From Bog-473 sp035534235 (GTDB lineage Bacteria > Actinomycetota > Acidimicrobiia > Acidimicrobiales > RAAP-2), in the NCBI GenBank assembly GCA_035534235.1, contig DATLSH010000035.1, forward strand, positions 1 through 64,000: DNA of 64,000 nucleotides. The letters are read 5' to 3'. Below the pieces are notes generated by a model. That model searched no databases. It worked only from the letters and a program-made list of their open reading frames with translations, and was not told the origin of the DNA. Shown here one piece after another: positions 24,079-33,322 of this stretch. The stretch's first letter is position 1, and each line of letters opens with the position of its first letter. The position numbers and the translations under genes are program-made.

Positions 24079-25499
24079 GCGAGCACGGGGACAATCAGGA
24101 AGGCGAGGGCGCGGCAGGCGGCCAGACCGAGGAGCCGGAGAGCGCGGCCTGGCAGGCGGCGCATCTCCTGGCCGAAGAGGCGGCGCTAGTTGCCGAGACG
24201 TCCGAGGGGGCCCAGGAGTTGCTGCCCCGTGGCACCACCGGTGCCCCGGACCTGCGCCGCGAGGTGGGTGCGGTGCTCCGCCTGCCCGAGGGCAACTACA
24301 TCGACCCGGGTGACATCGACATTGAGCGCCGCGACGACCAGACCATGATCATCAACATGGGGCCGCAGCACCCCTCGACGCACGGCGTGCTGCGGTTGAT
24401 GCTGGAGCTCGACGGCGAGACGGTGCTGCGCACCAAGCCGATCATCGGCTACCTGCACACCGGCATGGAGAAGACGGCGGAGGAGCTCACCTACGTGCAG
24501 GGCTGCACCAACGTCACCCGCATGGACTACCTGGCGCCCCTGCACAATGAGCTTGTCTTCTCACTGGCCACAGAGGCGCTCCTTGACGTGGAGGTGCCCC
24601 CGCGCGCGGTATGGATCCGCATGTTGATGGCCGAGCTCAACCGGGTGTCGTCCCACCTGATGTGGATGGCCACCAATGGCATGGACCTCGGTTCGACCTC
24701 CATGATGATCTACGGGTTCCGCGAACGCGAAATGGTGCTTTCCTTCTTCGAGAAGACGACCGGACTGCGCATGAACCACAATTTCATCCGACCCGGCGGG
24801 GTGGCGGCTGACCTGCCCGACGGGTGGCAGGACGACATTGAAGTCATCTGCGACACGGTGCTGGCCCGCACCTTCGAGTACGACGAGCTCTTGACCGGGC
24901 AACCGATCTTCCGCGAGCGCACCGAGGCCGTGGGCAACCTCTCGGCCGAGGAGGCGCTGGCCCTGTCGGTGACCGGTCCCATCCTGCGCTCCACCGGCGT
25001 GCCCTGGGACCTGCGCCGGACCATGCCGTACCTGGCCTACGACAAGCTGGATTTTGACGTGATCGTGGGCACCTACGGTGACAATTTCGACCGCTACTCG
25101 GTGCGCCTCAACGAAATCCGGGAGTCGATCAAGATGGTCCGGCAGATTTCCGAGATGATGCCGCCGGGCGACTACCGGGTACAGGACCGCAAGGTCACCC
25201 CACCCCCCAGGGCGCGCATTGACGAGAGCATGGAAGCCCTCATCCACCACTTCAAGATCTTCACCGAGGGTTTTCGGGTGCCCGAAGGGGAGGTCTACGT
25301 GGCCATTGAGTCGCCACGGGGCGAGCTCGGCTGCTACATGGTCTCCGACGGCACCTCCAAGCCGTACCGGATGCACATCCGGGGGCCGAGCTTCGTCAAC
25401 CTGCAGGTGCTCCCGGTGCTGCTGCGCGGGGGGCTCATGGCCGACGCCGTGGCCGTGATCTCCTCGGTGGACCCGGTCATGGGCGAGGTGGACCGGTGA
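24075..25499 (+). CDS. nuoD: NADH-quinone oxidoreductase subunit D
   Basis: NuoD forms the quinone cavity with NuoB. Motifs are MGPQHPSTHGVLRLMLELDGE with the conserved His pair, LHTGMEKTAEELTYVQ, RMDYLAPLHNE, and a final RGGLMADAVAVISSVDPVMGEVDR. From ATG 24075 it has 474 residues. The first 70 are an acidic Glu/Ala-rich extension not found in most NuoD. The start overlaps nuoC (ATGA) and the stop overlaps nuoE. Confidence 0.96.
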   Translation: MSEHGDNQEGEGAAGGQTEEPESAAWQAAHLLAEEAALVAETSEGAQELLPRGTTGAPDLRREVGAVLRLPEGNYIDPGDIDIERRDDQTMIINMGPQHPSTHGVLRLMLELDGETVLRTKPIIGYLHTGMEKTAEELTYVQGCTNVTRMDYLAPLHNELVFSLATEALLDVEVPPRAVWIRMLMAELNRVSSHLMWMATNGMDLGSTSMMIYGFREREMVLSFFEKTTGLRMNHNFIRPGGVAADLPDGWQDDIEVICDTVLARTFEYDELLTGQPIFRERTEAVGNLSAEEALALSVTGPILRSTGVPWDLRRTMPYLAYDKLDFDVIVGTYGDNFDRYSVRLNEIRESIKMVRQISEMMPPGDYRVQDRKVTPPPRARIDESMEALIHHFKIFTEGFRVPEGEVYVAIESPRGELGCYMVSDGTSKPYRMHIRGPSFVNLQVLPVLLRGGLMADAVAVISSVDPVMGEVDR

Positions 25500-26128
25500 G
25501 CCACCTCTCCGTCGACATCTTGACCAGGGCCAAGGCCCTGTTGGCGCTCTATCCCGAGCCGCGCTCGGCGCTCATCCCGCTGTGCCACCTGGCCCAGGAG
25601 CAGGACGGCTGGCTGCGGCCCGAAGCCATGAGCGAGATTGCCGAGCTGGTCGGGGTCACGGCCGCCGAGGTGCAGGGGACCGCCACTTTCTACGACATGT
25701 TGCACACCGAGCCCGTGGGCACCTACGTGGTGTCGGTGTGCACCAACATCGCCTGCCTCCTGGGCGGTGCGCAGGAGCTCCTGGTGCACGCCGAATCGGC
25801 CCTGGGCGTGCGCGCCGGCGGGACGACTCACGACCGGGTGTTCACCCTGGAGGAGTCCGAGTGCCTGGCCGACTGTGACCGCACGCCGTGCGTGCAGGTG
25901 AACCACCGCTACGTGGGCGCGCAGACGCCCGAGAGCTTCGAACGCCTCCTCGGTGACCTGCGCTCGGGTGCCCTCTCCGACACGGTGCCCCCACATGGCA
26001 CCCTGATACGGGTGCGGCGCAAGGTGGGCCTGGTGGCCGACCGGACGGCCGTGGCGGCGGAGCGGGCGGCCATGGCCGAGGCGCAGGCGGCGCGGGCCCC
26101 GGCCTCCGCCTCGGGAGGGGGAGCCTGA
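25496..26128 (+). CDS. nuoE: NADH-quinone oxidoreductase subunit E
   Basis: NuoE carries the N1a [2Fe-2S] cluster in the NADH-dehydrogenase module. The ligands appear as C-x4-C in VCTNIAC and C-x3-C in ECLADC. Length is 210 residues; the last 40 residues are an Ala/Arg-rich extension. GTG 25496 overlaps the nuoD stop. Confidence 0.95.
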   Translation: MSHLSVDILTRAKALLALYPEPRSALIPLCHLAQEQDGWLRPEAMSEIAELVGVTAAEVQGTATFYDMLHTEPVGTYVVSVCTNIACLLGGAQELLVHAESALGVRAGGTTHDRVFTLEESECLADCDRTPCVQVNHRYVGAQTPESFERLLGDLRSGALSDTVPPHGTLIRVRRKVGLVADRTAVAAERAAMAEAQAARAPASASGGGA

Positions 26129-27432
26129 TGGCACTCACCGACGCCCCCAAAATCGTCACCTCCCGCCTCGGCTACGAGGATTCGCACACCCTGGAGCGCT
26201 ACCTCGCCACCGGTGGCTACACGGGGCTGCGCAAGGCGCTGACCATGACGCCCGAGGCGGTGGCGGCGGAGGTGGATACGGCCAGCCTGCTGGGCCGGGG
26301 CGGTGCCGGTTTCCCGGCCGGGCGCAAGTGGTCGATGCTGCGCAAGAACCCCGTCACCTACCTGGTGATCAACGGGGATGAGAGCGAGCCGGCCACCTTC
26401 AAGGACCACCTGCTCATTGAGCGCGACCCCCATCAGATCCTTGAGGGCGTGCTGATCTCGGCCTACGCGCTTCAGGTGACTCAGGCCTTCATCTACCTGC
26501 GCGGCGAGTTCGCCCTTGGGCTGGAGCGATTGGAGGCGGCCCTCAACGATGCCTACGCCCACGGTGCCGTGGGAGCCGACATCTTCGGGTCGGGCTTCTC
26601 GCTCGATGTCGTGGTGCACCCCGGCGCCGGGGCCTACATCTGCGGCGAGGAGACAGCCCTGCTGGAGTCGCTGGAGGGCAAGCGTGGCTTCCCGCGCATA
26701 AAGCCACCGTTCTTCCCCGCCCTGAACGGCCTCTACGGTGAGCCCACGGTGGTGAACAACGTGGAGACGATGGCCAACATCCCCTGGATCATCAACAACG
26801 GCGGAGCCGCCTTCGCAGCGCTGGGTCAGGGGCGCTCGACCGGGACCCGGCTCTTCGCGCTGGCCGGCCACGTGCGCAACCCGGGCACCTATGAGGTCGA
26901 GATGGTGAAGCACACCTTCCGCGATCTCATTTACGCGCCGGTGCTCGGCGGGGGGATCAGGGGTTCCCACACTCTGAAGGCGTTCATACCCGGTGGGGTA
27001 TCGGCGCCGTGGTTCGGCCCCGAGCACGTCGACCTCCCGCTCGGGCAGGACGAGGTGGGCCAGGCGGGCTCCATGCTCGGGTCAGGTTCGGTTGTGGTCC
27101 TGGACTCGGCCACCTGCGTGGTGCGGGCCGCCTGGCGCATCACCAAGTTCTTCTCCCGGGAGTCGTGCGGGCAGTGCACGCCCTGTCGCGAGGGATCCGG
27201 CTGGTTGGAGCGGATCATGCACCGGATTGAGAACGGGGCGGGGCGCGAGGAGGACCTGGACCTGCTCATGGACCTGTGCGACAACATTTCGCCCGGCGTG
27301 TCCTGGCCGCCCGAGCAGACGACGATCTGCGTGCTCGGCCCCTCCATCCCGTCCTCCATCGCCTCGGGCATCCGCATGTTCCGCGACGAATTCCTCGTGC
27401 ACGTGAAAGACGGGGGGTGCCCCTTTGACTGA
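26128..27432 (+). CDS. nuoF: NADH-quinone oxidoreductase subunit F
   Basis: NuoF binds NADH and FMN and the N3 [4Fe-4S] cluster, so it is the electron entry point of complex I. The NADH-binding Gly-rich loop is GRGGAGFPAGRKW, the FMN region contains NGDESEPATFKD, and the cluster motif is ESCGQCTPCREGSGW with a fourth Cys later (LMDLCDNI). Length is 434 residues. It overlaps nuoE at one base. Confidence 0.96.
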   Translation: MALTDAPKIVTSRLGYEDSHTLERYLATGGYTGLRKALTMTPEAVAAEVDTASLLGRGGAGFPAGRKWSMLRKNPVTYLVINGDESEPATFKDHLLIERDPHQILEGVLISAYALQVTQAFIYLRGEFALGLERLEAALNDAYAHGAVGADIFGSGFSLDVVVHPGAGAYICGEETALLESLEGKRGFPRIKPPFFPALNGLYGEPTVVNNVETMANIPWIINNGGAAFAALGQGRSTGTRLFALAGHVRNPGTYEVEMVKHTFRDLIYAPVLGGGIRGSHTLKAFIPGGVSAPWFGPEHVDLPLGQDEVGQAGSMLGSGSVVVLDSATCVVRAAWRITKFFSRESCGQCTPCREGSGWLERIMHRIENGAGREEDLDLLMDLCDNISPGVSWPPEQTTICVLGPSIPSSIASGIRMFRDEFLVHVKDGGCPFD

Positions 27433-30286
27433 CGTGAGAGAGACGCCGCCGGAGGGGATCACCATCAGCCTGGACGGGCGGAATGTGCTGGCCAAGCCGG
27501 GCGAAATGCTCATCGCCGCGGCCGAAAGGGCCGGGACCTACATCCCGCGTTTCTGCTACCACCCGCGCATGGAGCCTGTCGGCATGTGCCGGATGTGCCT
27601 GGTCGAGGTGGACGGCCCGCGCGGCGCCACGCTGCAGCCGGCCTGCTTCATCGCGGTGGCCGAGGGCATGGTGGTGGGCACCACCTCGGAGAAGGTGAAG
27701 AAGGCCCAAGACGGCGTCCTGGAGTTCCTCCTGGCCAACCACCCGCTCGACTGCCCGGTCTGCGACAAGGGTGGCGAGTGCCCGCTGCAGGACCAGACGC
27801 TGGCCTACGGGCCCGGGGAGAGCCGCTTCATTGAGGAGAAGCGTCATTTCGAGAAGCCCATCGCCATTTCGGACCTGGTGCTGTTGGATCGCGAGCGGTG
27901 CATTCAGTGCGCCCGCTGCACCCGGTTTGCCTCCGAGGTGGCTGGCGAAGCGCAGATTGATTTTTCCGGCCGGGGCGAACAGGTGGAGGTGTCCACCTTC
28001 CCCACCGAGCCCTTCTCCTCCTACTTCAGCGGCAACACGGTGCAGATCTGCCCGGTCGGCGCCCTGACGGCCACCCCGTACCGCTTCACTGCCCGCCCCT
28101 GGGACCTGGACCAGGTGGAGTCCACCTGCACCGCCTGTGCGGTCGGGTGCCGGATAGCCGTGCAGTCGTCCTCAAACCGGCTGACCCGACTGCTCGGCAT
28201 CGATTCGGACCCGGTCAACCACGGCTGGCTCTGCGACAAGGGCCGTTTCGCCTTCGAATCGGTCAACGGCGACGAGGTGTCCGCCGGACCCCTGCCCGAG
28301 CAGCTGGCCAACGATGCGGTCGATGTGGCGCCGGCCACGGCGGCCCAAGTGGTGGGCCTCGGGGTGTCGCGAGGCCAGTTCCTCGGCGAGTCCCGGGAAA
28401 CGGGTCGCTTCGAGCACGGCCGGTTGATTGAGCCCAAGGTCCGCAAGAACGGTGAGCTGGTGGCCGTGAGCTGGGGCGAGGCCCTGGCGGCGGCGGCGGC
28501 GGGACTGTCGGCGGCGCGCGAAGCCGGGGGCGCCGGCACCGTGGCCATGATCGGAGGGTCCCGCCTGACGAACGAGTCGGCCTACGCCTGGGCCAAGCTG
28601 GCCAAGGGCATCATCGGGACCGATTCAGTCGATGCCCAGCTCGGTGACGGACTGCCGGCCGACCTGGTGCTCCGCCTGCCCCGGGCGACCATTGACGGCG
28701 CCTGTGCCGCGCCACTGCTCATCACCTTGACGGGTGACCTGCGCGAGGAGCTGCCGGTGCTCTTCCTGCGCCTGCGTGAGGCCGTCGTGGGCGGCACCTC
28801 CCTCATTGAGATCGCTCCGGCGCCCACCGCCCTGTCCGCGCTGGCCACGGCCACCCTGGCGATGCGCCCCGGTGACGCCGCCCTCGTGGCCCGGGCACTG
28901 GTGGGCGACGAGCCGGCGGTCAGCGCGCTGGCGGCACACCCCCAGGGCTCGCCGCTGGCCGGCGGTGCGCTGCAGGCGGCGCGGGCGGCACTGGCCGAGC
29001 GGCCGGATGGCGAAGGAGTCGTCATCGTGGTGGGCCGGCCCTCCTATGCGGAGTCGGGTGAGCTGGTGGCCGAGGCGGCGCGTGTCCTGGCCGGCGCCCT
29101 GCCCAGGGCCACGTTCCTGCCCGCGCTGCGCCGGGGCAACATCTTCGGTGCCCTGGACATGGGCTTGGCGCCCGGCCTCCTGCCGGGCCGGGTCAGCCTT
29201 GAGTCGGGACGCGAGTGGTTCGCCGCCGCCTGGGGCTCGGTGCCGGAGCGCACCGGCCTGGACACCGCAGGCATTCTGGCGTCGATGGCCGGGCCGGCCG
29301 GGGGCGACGCCGTCACGGCGTTGATCCTGCTCGGATCCGATCCGCTCGGTGACTTCCCCGATCGGACCCTGGCGTTGGCGGCCCTGGCGGCCGGCCACTT
29401 CGTGGTGGCGGTCACCGGGCACCCCTCCGAGTCGGTCGATGCCCACGCCGACGTGGTGCTGCCCTGCGCAGTGGCCCACGAGCGCCCGGGTACGACGACC
29501 AACATGGAGGGTCGGGTCAGCCGGCTGGGCCACAAGCTCACCGCCCCGGGCTTCGCCTGGCCGGACTGGATGATCGCCTCTGAGCTGGCGGCTGCGCTGG
29601 GCGCCGACCTGGGGGTGAGCAGCGCCAACGACCTGGCCGACGAGCTGCACCTGACCGCGCCGGCCTACGCCGGCCTGACCCAAGCCGTGCTCCATTCCGC
29701 TGTGGCCCATGACGGGATACTGGTGCCGATCGTCGAGGGTGCGTCCCGCCGCGCCGATGTGGAGCCCATCGACCCGGTCGCTCTCCCCGGTGTCGAGGCG
29801 GTCGAGCGCCAAGGTGCCCCCCCGCGGGTGGGGATGGCGGGAGGCGACGGTGCGGCCCACCTCCGCGTCGGCGCACTCGGACAACCGCCGGCGCTGCTCT
29901 CGGGTCCCGGACCCGCCGGTGCCGACGCCGCGCGCGTTCCCCCGGCCGACAGCTACGCGCTGCGTCTGGTGGCGGGGCGTCGCCTCTATGACGCCGGCAG
30001 CTCGGTGACCGGGTCGCCCTCACTCACACCACTGGTGCCGACACTGGTGGCCCGGGCCAATCCCTACGACCTCGACCGACTGGGGGCCGGGACGGGTGAC
30101 CGGGTGCGGTTGCGCTCGGCGCGCGGGGAGCTGGTGCTGCCGGCCGAGGCGCATGCCGGGATCCCGAGAGGGACCGTTGCGGTCGACTTCAATGTCCCGT
30201 CCGGGCCCGAGGCCCAGGCCAACGCCGTGTCCAGCCTCATCGACAGCCGGAAGCCGGTCACCGACGTGCGCATGGAGTCCGTGTGA
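27425..30286 (+). CDS. nuoG: NADH-quinone oxidoreductase subunit G
   Basis: NuoG wires electrons through several clusters. The N-terminal [2Fe-2S] ferredoxin domain has FCYHPRMEPVGMCRMC; then CDKGGECPLQDQTLAYG (N5-type region), CIQCARCTRF and CTACAVGC for [4Fe-4S] clusters. The C-terminal molybdopterin-oxidoreductase-like domain lacks a cofactor, as is usual. At 953 residues it is well above the roughly 790-800 of mycobacterial NuoG, with Ala/Gly-rich insertions in the second half. The start is TTG 27425 overlapping nuoF, or GTG 27434. Confidence 0.94.
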   Translation: MTDVRETPPEGITISLDGRNVLAKPGEMLIAAAERAGTYIPRFCYHPRMEPVGMCRMCLVEVDGPRGATLQPACFIAVAEGMVVGTTSEKVKKAQDGVLEFLLANHPLDCPVCDKGGECPLQDQTLAYGPGESRFIEEKRHFEKPIAISDLVLLDRERCIQCARCTRFASEVAGEAQIDFSGRGEQVEVSTFPTEPFSSYFSGNTVQICPVGALTATPYRFTARPWDLDQVESTCTACAVGCRIAVQSSSNRLTRLLGIDSDPVNHGWLCDKGRFAFESVNGDEVSAGPLPEQLANDAVDVAPATAAQVVGLGVSRGQFLGESRETGRFEHGRLIEPKVRKNGELVAVSWGEALAAAAAGLSAAREAGGAGTVAMIGGSRLTNESAYAWAKLAKGIIGTDSVDAQLGDGLPADLVLRLPRATIDGACAAPLLITLTGDLREELPVLFLRLREAVVGGTSLIEIAPAPTALSALATATLAMRPGDAALVARALVGDEPAVSALAAHPQGSPLAGGALQAARAALAERPDGEGVVIVVGRPSYAESGELVAEAARVLAGALPRATFLPALRRGNIFGALDMGLAPGLLPGRVSLESGREWFAAAWGSVPERTGLDTAGILASMAGPAGGDAVTALILLGSDPLGDFPDRTLALAALAAGHFVVAVTGHPSESVDAHADVVLPCAVAHERPGTTTNMEGRVSRLGHKLTAPGFAWPDWMIASELAAALGADLGVSSANDLADELHLTAPAYAGLTQAVLHSAVAHDGILVPIVEGASRRADVEPIDPVALPGVEAVERQGAPPRVGMAGGDGAAHLRVGALGQPPALLSGPGPAGADAARVPPADSYALRLVAGRRLYDAGSSVTGSPSLTPLVPTLVARANPYDLDRLGAGTGDRVRLRSARGELVLPAEAHAGIPRGTVAVDFNVPSGPEAQANAVSSLIDSRKPVTDVRMESV

Positions 30287-31551
30287 TCGCCGCCCTCTTG
30301 AGCAACGTGCCGGCCTCGCCGGACCAGGGTGGCGGCGACCCGCTCTTCTTGAGGGGCCTCAATTGGGAAGTGCTGCTCATCGTGGCGATCAAGGTCCTGG
30401 TGGCCTTCGTGGCGCTGCTGGTGGCCACGGCGCTGATGATCTGGTTCGAGCGCAAGGTGATCTCCGACATGCAGAGCCGCGTCGGCCCCAACCGGGCCGG
30501 GCCATGGGGGCTGCTGCAGACGTTGGCCGACGGCACCAAGCTGATCTTCAAGGAGGACCTGCTGCCGGAACGGGCCGACTCATTCGTCTTCAAGCTGGCC
30601 CCGTACCTCTCGGTGATCCCCGCCGTGCTCATCTTCGCCGTGATCCCGGTGGGCGGCATCATTTCGCTCGGGAGCCACACCTTCGAGCTTCAGGTCTCCG
30701 ATCCCCCCATGGGGATCCTCTTCGTGCTGGCCATGTCGGGCATCGCCGTCTACGGCGTGATGCTGGCCGGTTGGTCGTCGGGCTCGAAGTACCCCTTGCT
30801 CGGATCGGTGCGGGCGTCGGCCCAGGTGATCTCCTACGAGGCGGCCCTGGGCATGTCGGTGGTCACCGTGGTCCTGGTCAGCCACTCGCTGTCCACGCGG
30901 GCCATCGTGGCCGCCCAGTCCAACGGCTTCTGGAACTGGAACCTCATACGGCTGGGGTTCCTGCCCTTCATCTTCTTCATGATCGCCATCACGGCGGAGC
31001 TCACGCGGCCACCGTTCGACCTCACCGAGGCCGAGCAGGAGCTGGTCGGCGGGTTCCACACCGAGTACTCCTCCATCCGCTTCGGGCTCTTCTTCCTGGC
31101 CGAGTTCATGAACACCATCACCATGTCGGCCGTGGTGGTCACCCTCTTCTTCGGCGGCCCCAACGGGCCGATCCCCCATGCCGTCCCGGGGGCGACCATC
31201 TTCCTGCCCATCATCTACTTCCTGCTCAAGACGGTGGCCTTCTGTTTCATTTACGTCTGGTTCCGGGCCGCCCTGCCCCGGTTGCGCTACGACCAGCTCA
31301 TGGACCTGGGGTGGAAGCGCCTCATCCCGCTGACCCTGGCCTGGCTGCTCATGGTGGCCAGCGTGGTGACCTGGCGCTGGGGTGGGCTGATCATGCTGCC
31401 CGTGGTGCTGGTGGCCGCTGTGCTGCTGACCCGGGCCAACCAGCTCGGCTCCGGGCGCAGCGAGGAGGATGCCATCATCCCGCCGGTCGGTCGCCGGGTC
31501 ACCTCGGCGCCGCGCCTGAGCCCGGCCGCGCCGCAGGGAGGTGACGCCTGA
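30283..31551 (+). CDS. nuoH: NADH-quinone oxidoreductase subunit H
   Basis: NuoH joins the peripheral and membrane arms and lines the quinone channel. It has eight or so transmembrane helices, with conserved loops FERKVISDMQSRVGPNRAGP, ADGTKLIFKEDLLPE, ITAELTRPPFDLTEAEQELVGGF-type residues near the middle, and a hydrophilic C-tail. Length is 422. The GTG start overlaps the nuoG stop by four bases. Confidence 0.96.
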   Translation: MIAALLSNVPASPDQGGGDPLFLRGLNWEVLLIVAIKVLVAFVALLVATALMIWFERKVISDMQSRVGPNRAGPWGLLQTLADGTKLIFKEDLLPERADSFVFKLAPYLSVIPAVLIFAVIPVGGIISLGSHTFELQVSDPPMGILFVLAMSGIAVYGVMLAGWSSGSKYPLLGSVRASAQVISYEAALGMSVVTVVLVSHSLSTRAIVAAQSNGFWNWNLIRLGFLPFIFFMIAITAELTRPPFDLTEAEQELVGGFHTEYSSIRFGLFFLAEFMNTITMSAVVVTLFFGGPNGPIPHAVPGATIFLPIIYFLLKTVAFCFIYVWFRAALPRLRYDQLMDLGWKRLIPLTLAWLLMVASVVTWRWGGLIMLPVVLVAAVLLTRANQLGSGRSEEDAIIPPVGRRVTSAPRLSPAAPQGGDA

Positions 31552-32387
31552 TGGGCGTCGGTGACGAAATGAAAGACCAGCTCAGCTTCCTCGGCGGCTT
31601 CAAGCTCACCCTGCAACACCTGACGCGCCCCCGGGTCACCACCATGTACCCCGAGGAAAAGAAGCCCAAGCAGCCGCGCCAGCACGGCCGCCACGTGCTG
31701 AACCGTTACGAGGACGGCATGGAGAAGTGCATCGGCTGTGAGCTGTGCGCCGGGGTGTGCCCGGCGGACTGCATTTACGTGCGCGGGCTGGACAACCCGC
31801 CGGACCACCCCGTGTCACCGGGTGAGCGCTATGGCTACGTCTACGAAATCAATTACCTGCGCTGCATCCATTGCGACATGTGCGTGGAAGCCTGCCCGAC
31901 CGAGGCCATCACCGAGTCCAAGCTCTTCGAGTTCTCCTTCACCAACCGCTCCGACGCCATCTATACCAAGAACGAGCTCCTGGTCGACGACCTGGGCATG
32001 CCCCAGAAGCTCCCCTGGGAGGACTGGCGCGAGGGCGACGACATGATGACGTCGGGCTGGATGCGCGCCACCTCGCCGTCGGGCAACGCGGCCTACGAGG
32101 GTGAGGTGCAGTGGTCGGGTGAGCTCGGCTACGGCGTCCGCGCCCCCGAAGGTGGGCAGTCGGGCCGGCGCGACGACGAGGCCACCGGCTCCAAGCCGTT
32201 GCGGGAGGTCCTGGAAGCCCACCTGCTCAGCGAGGACATCCCCCTGGCTCACCGGGGCATGCAGGGGCGGGTCTGGCGGGCCAAGATGGGGGCAGCCCGT
32301 AACAAGAGAAAGATGGCGGACACCCGGGCGCGCCGCCTCGTGCAGCGGGCGGCCCGCAAGACGGCCAAGTCGCCGGAGCAGGACTGA
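31551..32387 (+). CDS. nuoI: NADH-quinone oxidoreductase subunit I
   Basis: NuoI holds the two 8Fe-ferredoxin clusters N6a and N6b: CIGCELCAGVCPADCIYV and CIHCDMCVEACPTEAI. At 278 residues it is much longer than the 160-220 typical of the family; after about residue 165 the chain carries an extra tail ending in a basic RARRLVQRAARKTAKS segment. The tail could bind the membrane or another subunit. It overlaps nuoH by one base. Confidence 0.95.
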   Translation: MGVGDEMKDQLSFLGGFKLTLQHLTRPRVTTMYPEEKKPKQPRQHGRHVLNRYEDGMEKCIGCELCAGVCPADCIYVRGLDNPPDHPVSPGERYGYVYEINYLRCIHCDMCVEACPTEAITESKLFEFSFTNRSDAIYTKNELLVDDLGMPQKLPWEDWREGDDMMTSGWMRATSPSGNAAYEGEVQWSGELGYGVRAPEGGQSGRRDDEATGSKPLREVLEAHLLSEDIPLAHRGMQGRVWRAKMGAARNKRKMADTRARRLVQRAARKTAKSPEQD

Positions 32388-33013
32388 TGCTCCACGTCAC
32401 GCTCGCATTGGTAGCAACGCGCCCAGCGTGGCCGGACATCCTGGTGTTCGCGGCCAGTGCCTCGGTGATCCTCATCGGCTCCGTCGGTGTCGTCACCGCC
32501 CGCAATCCGGTCCACGCGGCACTCAGCCTGGTCATGACGTTGTTCGGCGTCGCCGTGCTCTTCATTGAGCAGGAGGCCGACTTCCTGGCCGCCGTGCAGA
32601 TCATCGTCTACGCGGGTGCCATCGTCGTCCTGTTCCTCTTCGTGATCATGTTCCTCGGGGTGGACCGCCACGAGGACGTGACCACCGAGCCTCTGGCCGG
32701 GCAGCGCCCGCTGGCCTTCGTCCTGTCGGCGGTGACGGCGGCCGGCGTGATCGCCATGGCGGCCACGGCGCACTGGGTCACCGGAGCCCCCCAGGTGGTG
32801 GGGCCCATTCAGGGCCACATCACCGACGCCGCCTCACCCGCGGGCGAGACGGCGCAGTTGGGCAAGCAGCTGTTCACCACCTACCTCTTCGCCTTCGAGG
32901 CCACGGCGGCACTGCTGGTCATCGCCGTGGTCGGCGCCGTCGTGCTGGCCCGGCGGCCCCCGGTGCCCGAGCATCCCGACGACGAGCGGGCAGAGAGCGA
33001 GCTCTCCTCATGA
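32387..33013 (+). CDS. nuoJ: NADH-quinone oxidoreductase subunit J
   Basis: This is a membrane subunit with five predicted helices. The conserved stretch NPVHAALSLVMTLFGVAVLF and VQIIVYAGAIVVLFLFVIM (the pi-bulge helix linked to proton coupling) are clear. Length is 208, with a charged C-terminal tail. It overlaps nuoI by one base and nuoK by four. Confidence 0.95.
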   Translation: MLHVTLALVATRPAWPDILVFAASASVILIGSVGVVTARNPVHAALSLVMTLFGVAVLFIEQEADFLAAVQIIVYAGAIVVLFLFVIMFLGVDRHEDVTTEPLAGQRPLAFVLSAVTAAGVIAMAATAHWVTGAPQVVGPIQGHITDAASPAGETAQLGKQLFTTYLFAFEATAALLVIAVVGAVVLARRPPVPEHPDDERAESELSS

Positions 33014-33315
33014 GCCTCTCGGGCGCGTGGTACCTCGGGCTGGCTGCCGTGGTCTTCACCATCGGGGCCATCGGCCTCATGGTGCGGCGCAACGTGCTCG
33101 TCATGTTCATGTGCATAGAGCTCATGCTCAACGCCGCCAACCTGACCTTCGTCACCTTCGCCCGCATGCTGGGTGACATCGGCGGCCAGGCCATAGTCTT
33201 CTTCGTTCTCGTCGTGGCAGCGGCGGAGGTCGTGGTGGGGCTGGGCATCGTGGTGACCAACTTCCGCCGCCGTTCCACCACCGTGGCCGACGACCTCAAC
33301 TCGTTGAAGGGCTGA
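33010..33315 (+). CDS. nuoK: NADH-quinone oxidoreductase subunit K
   Basis: NuoK is a small MrpC-like subunit of 101 residues with three helices. Two buried Glu residues that matter for proton transfer are visible, in MCIELMLNAANLTFV and in VVAAAEVVVGLGIVV. The ATG overlaps the nuoJ stop. Confidence 0.96.
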   Translation: MSLSGAWYLGLAAVVFTIGAIGLMVRRNVLVMFMCIELMLNAANLTFVTFARMLGDIGGQAIVFFVLVVAAAEVVVGLGIVVTNFRRRSTTVADDLNSLKG

Positions 33316-33322
33316 GGAGACC

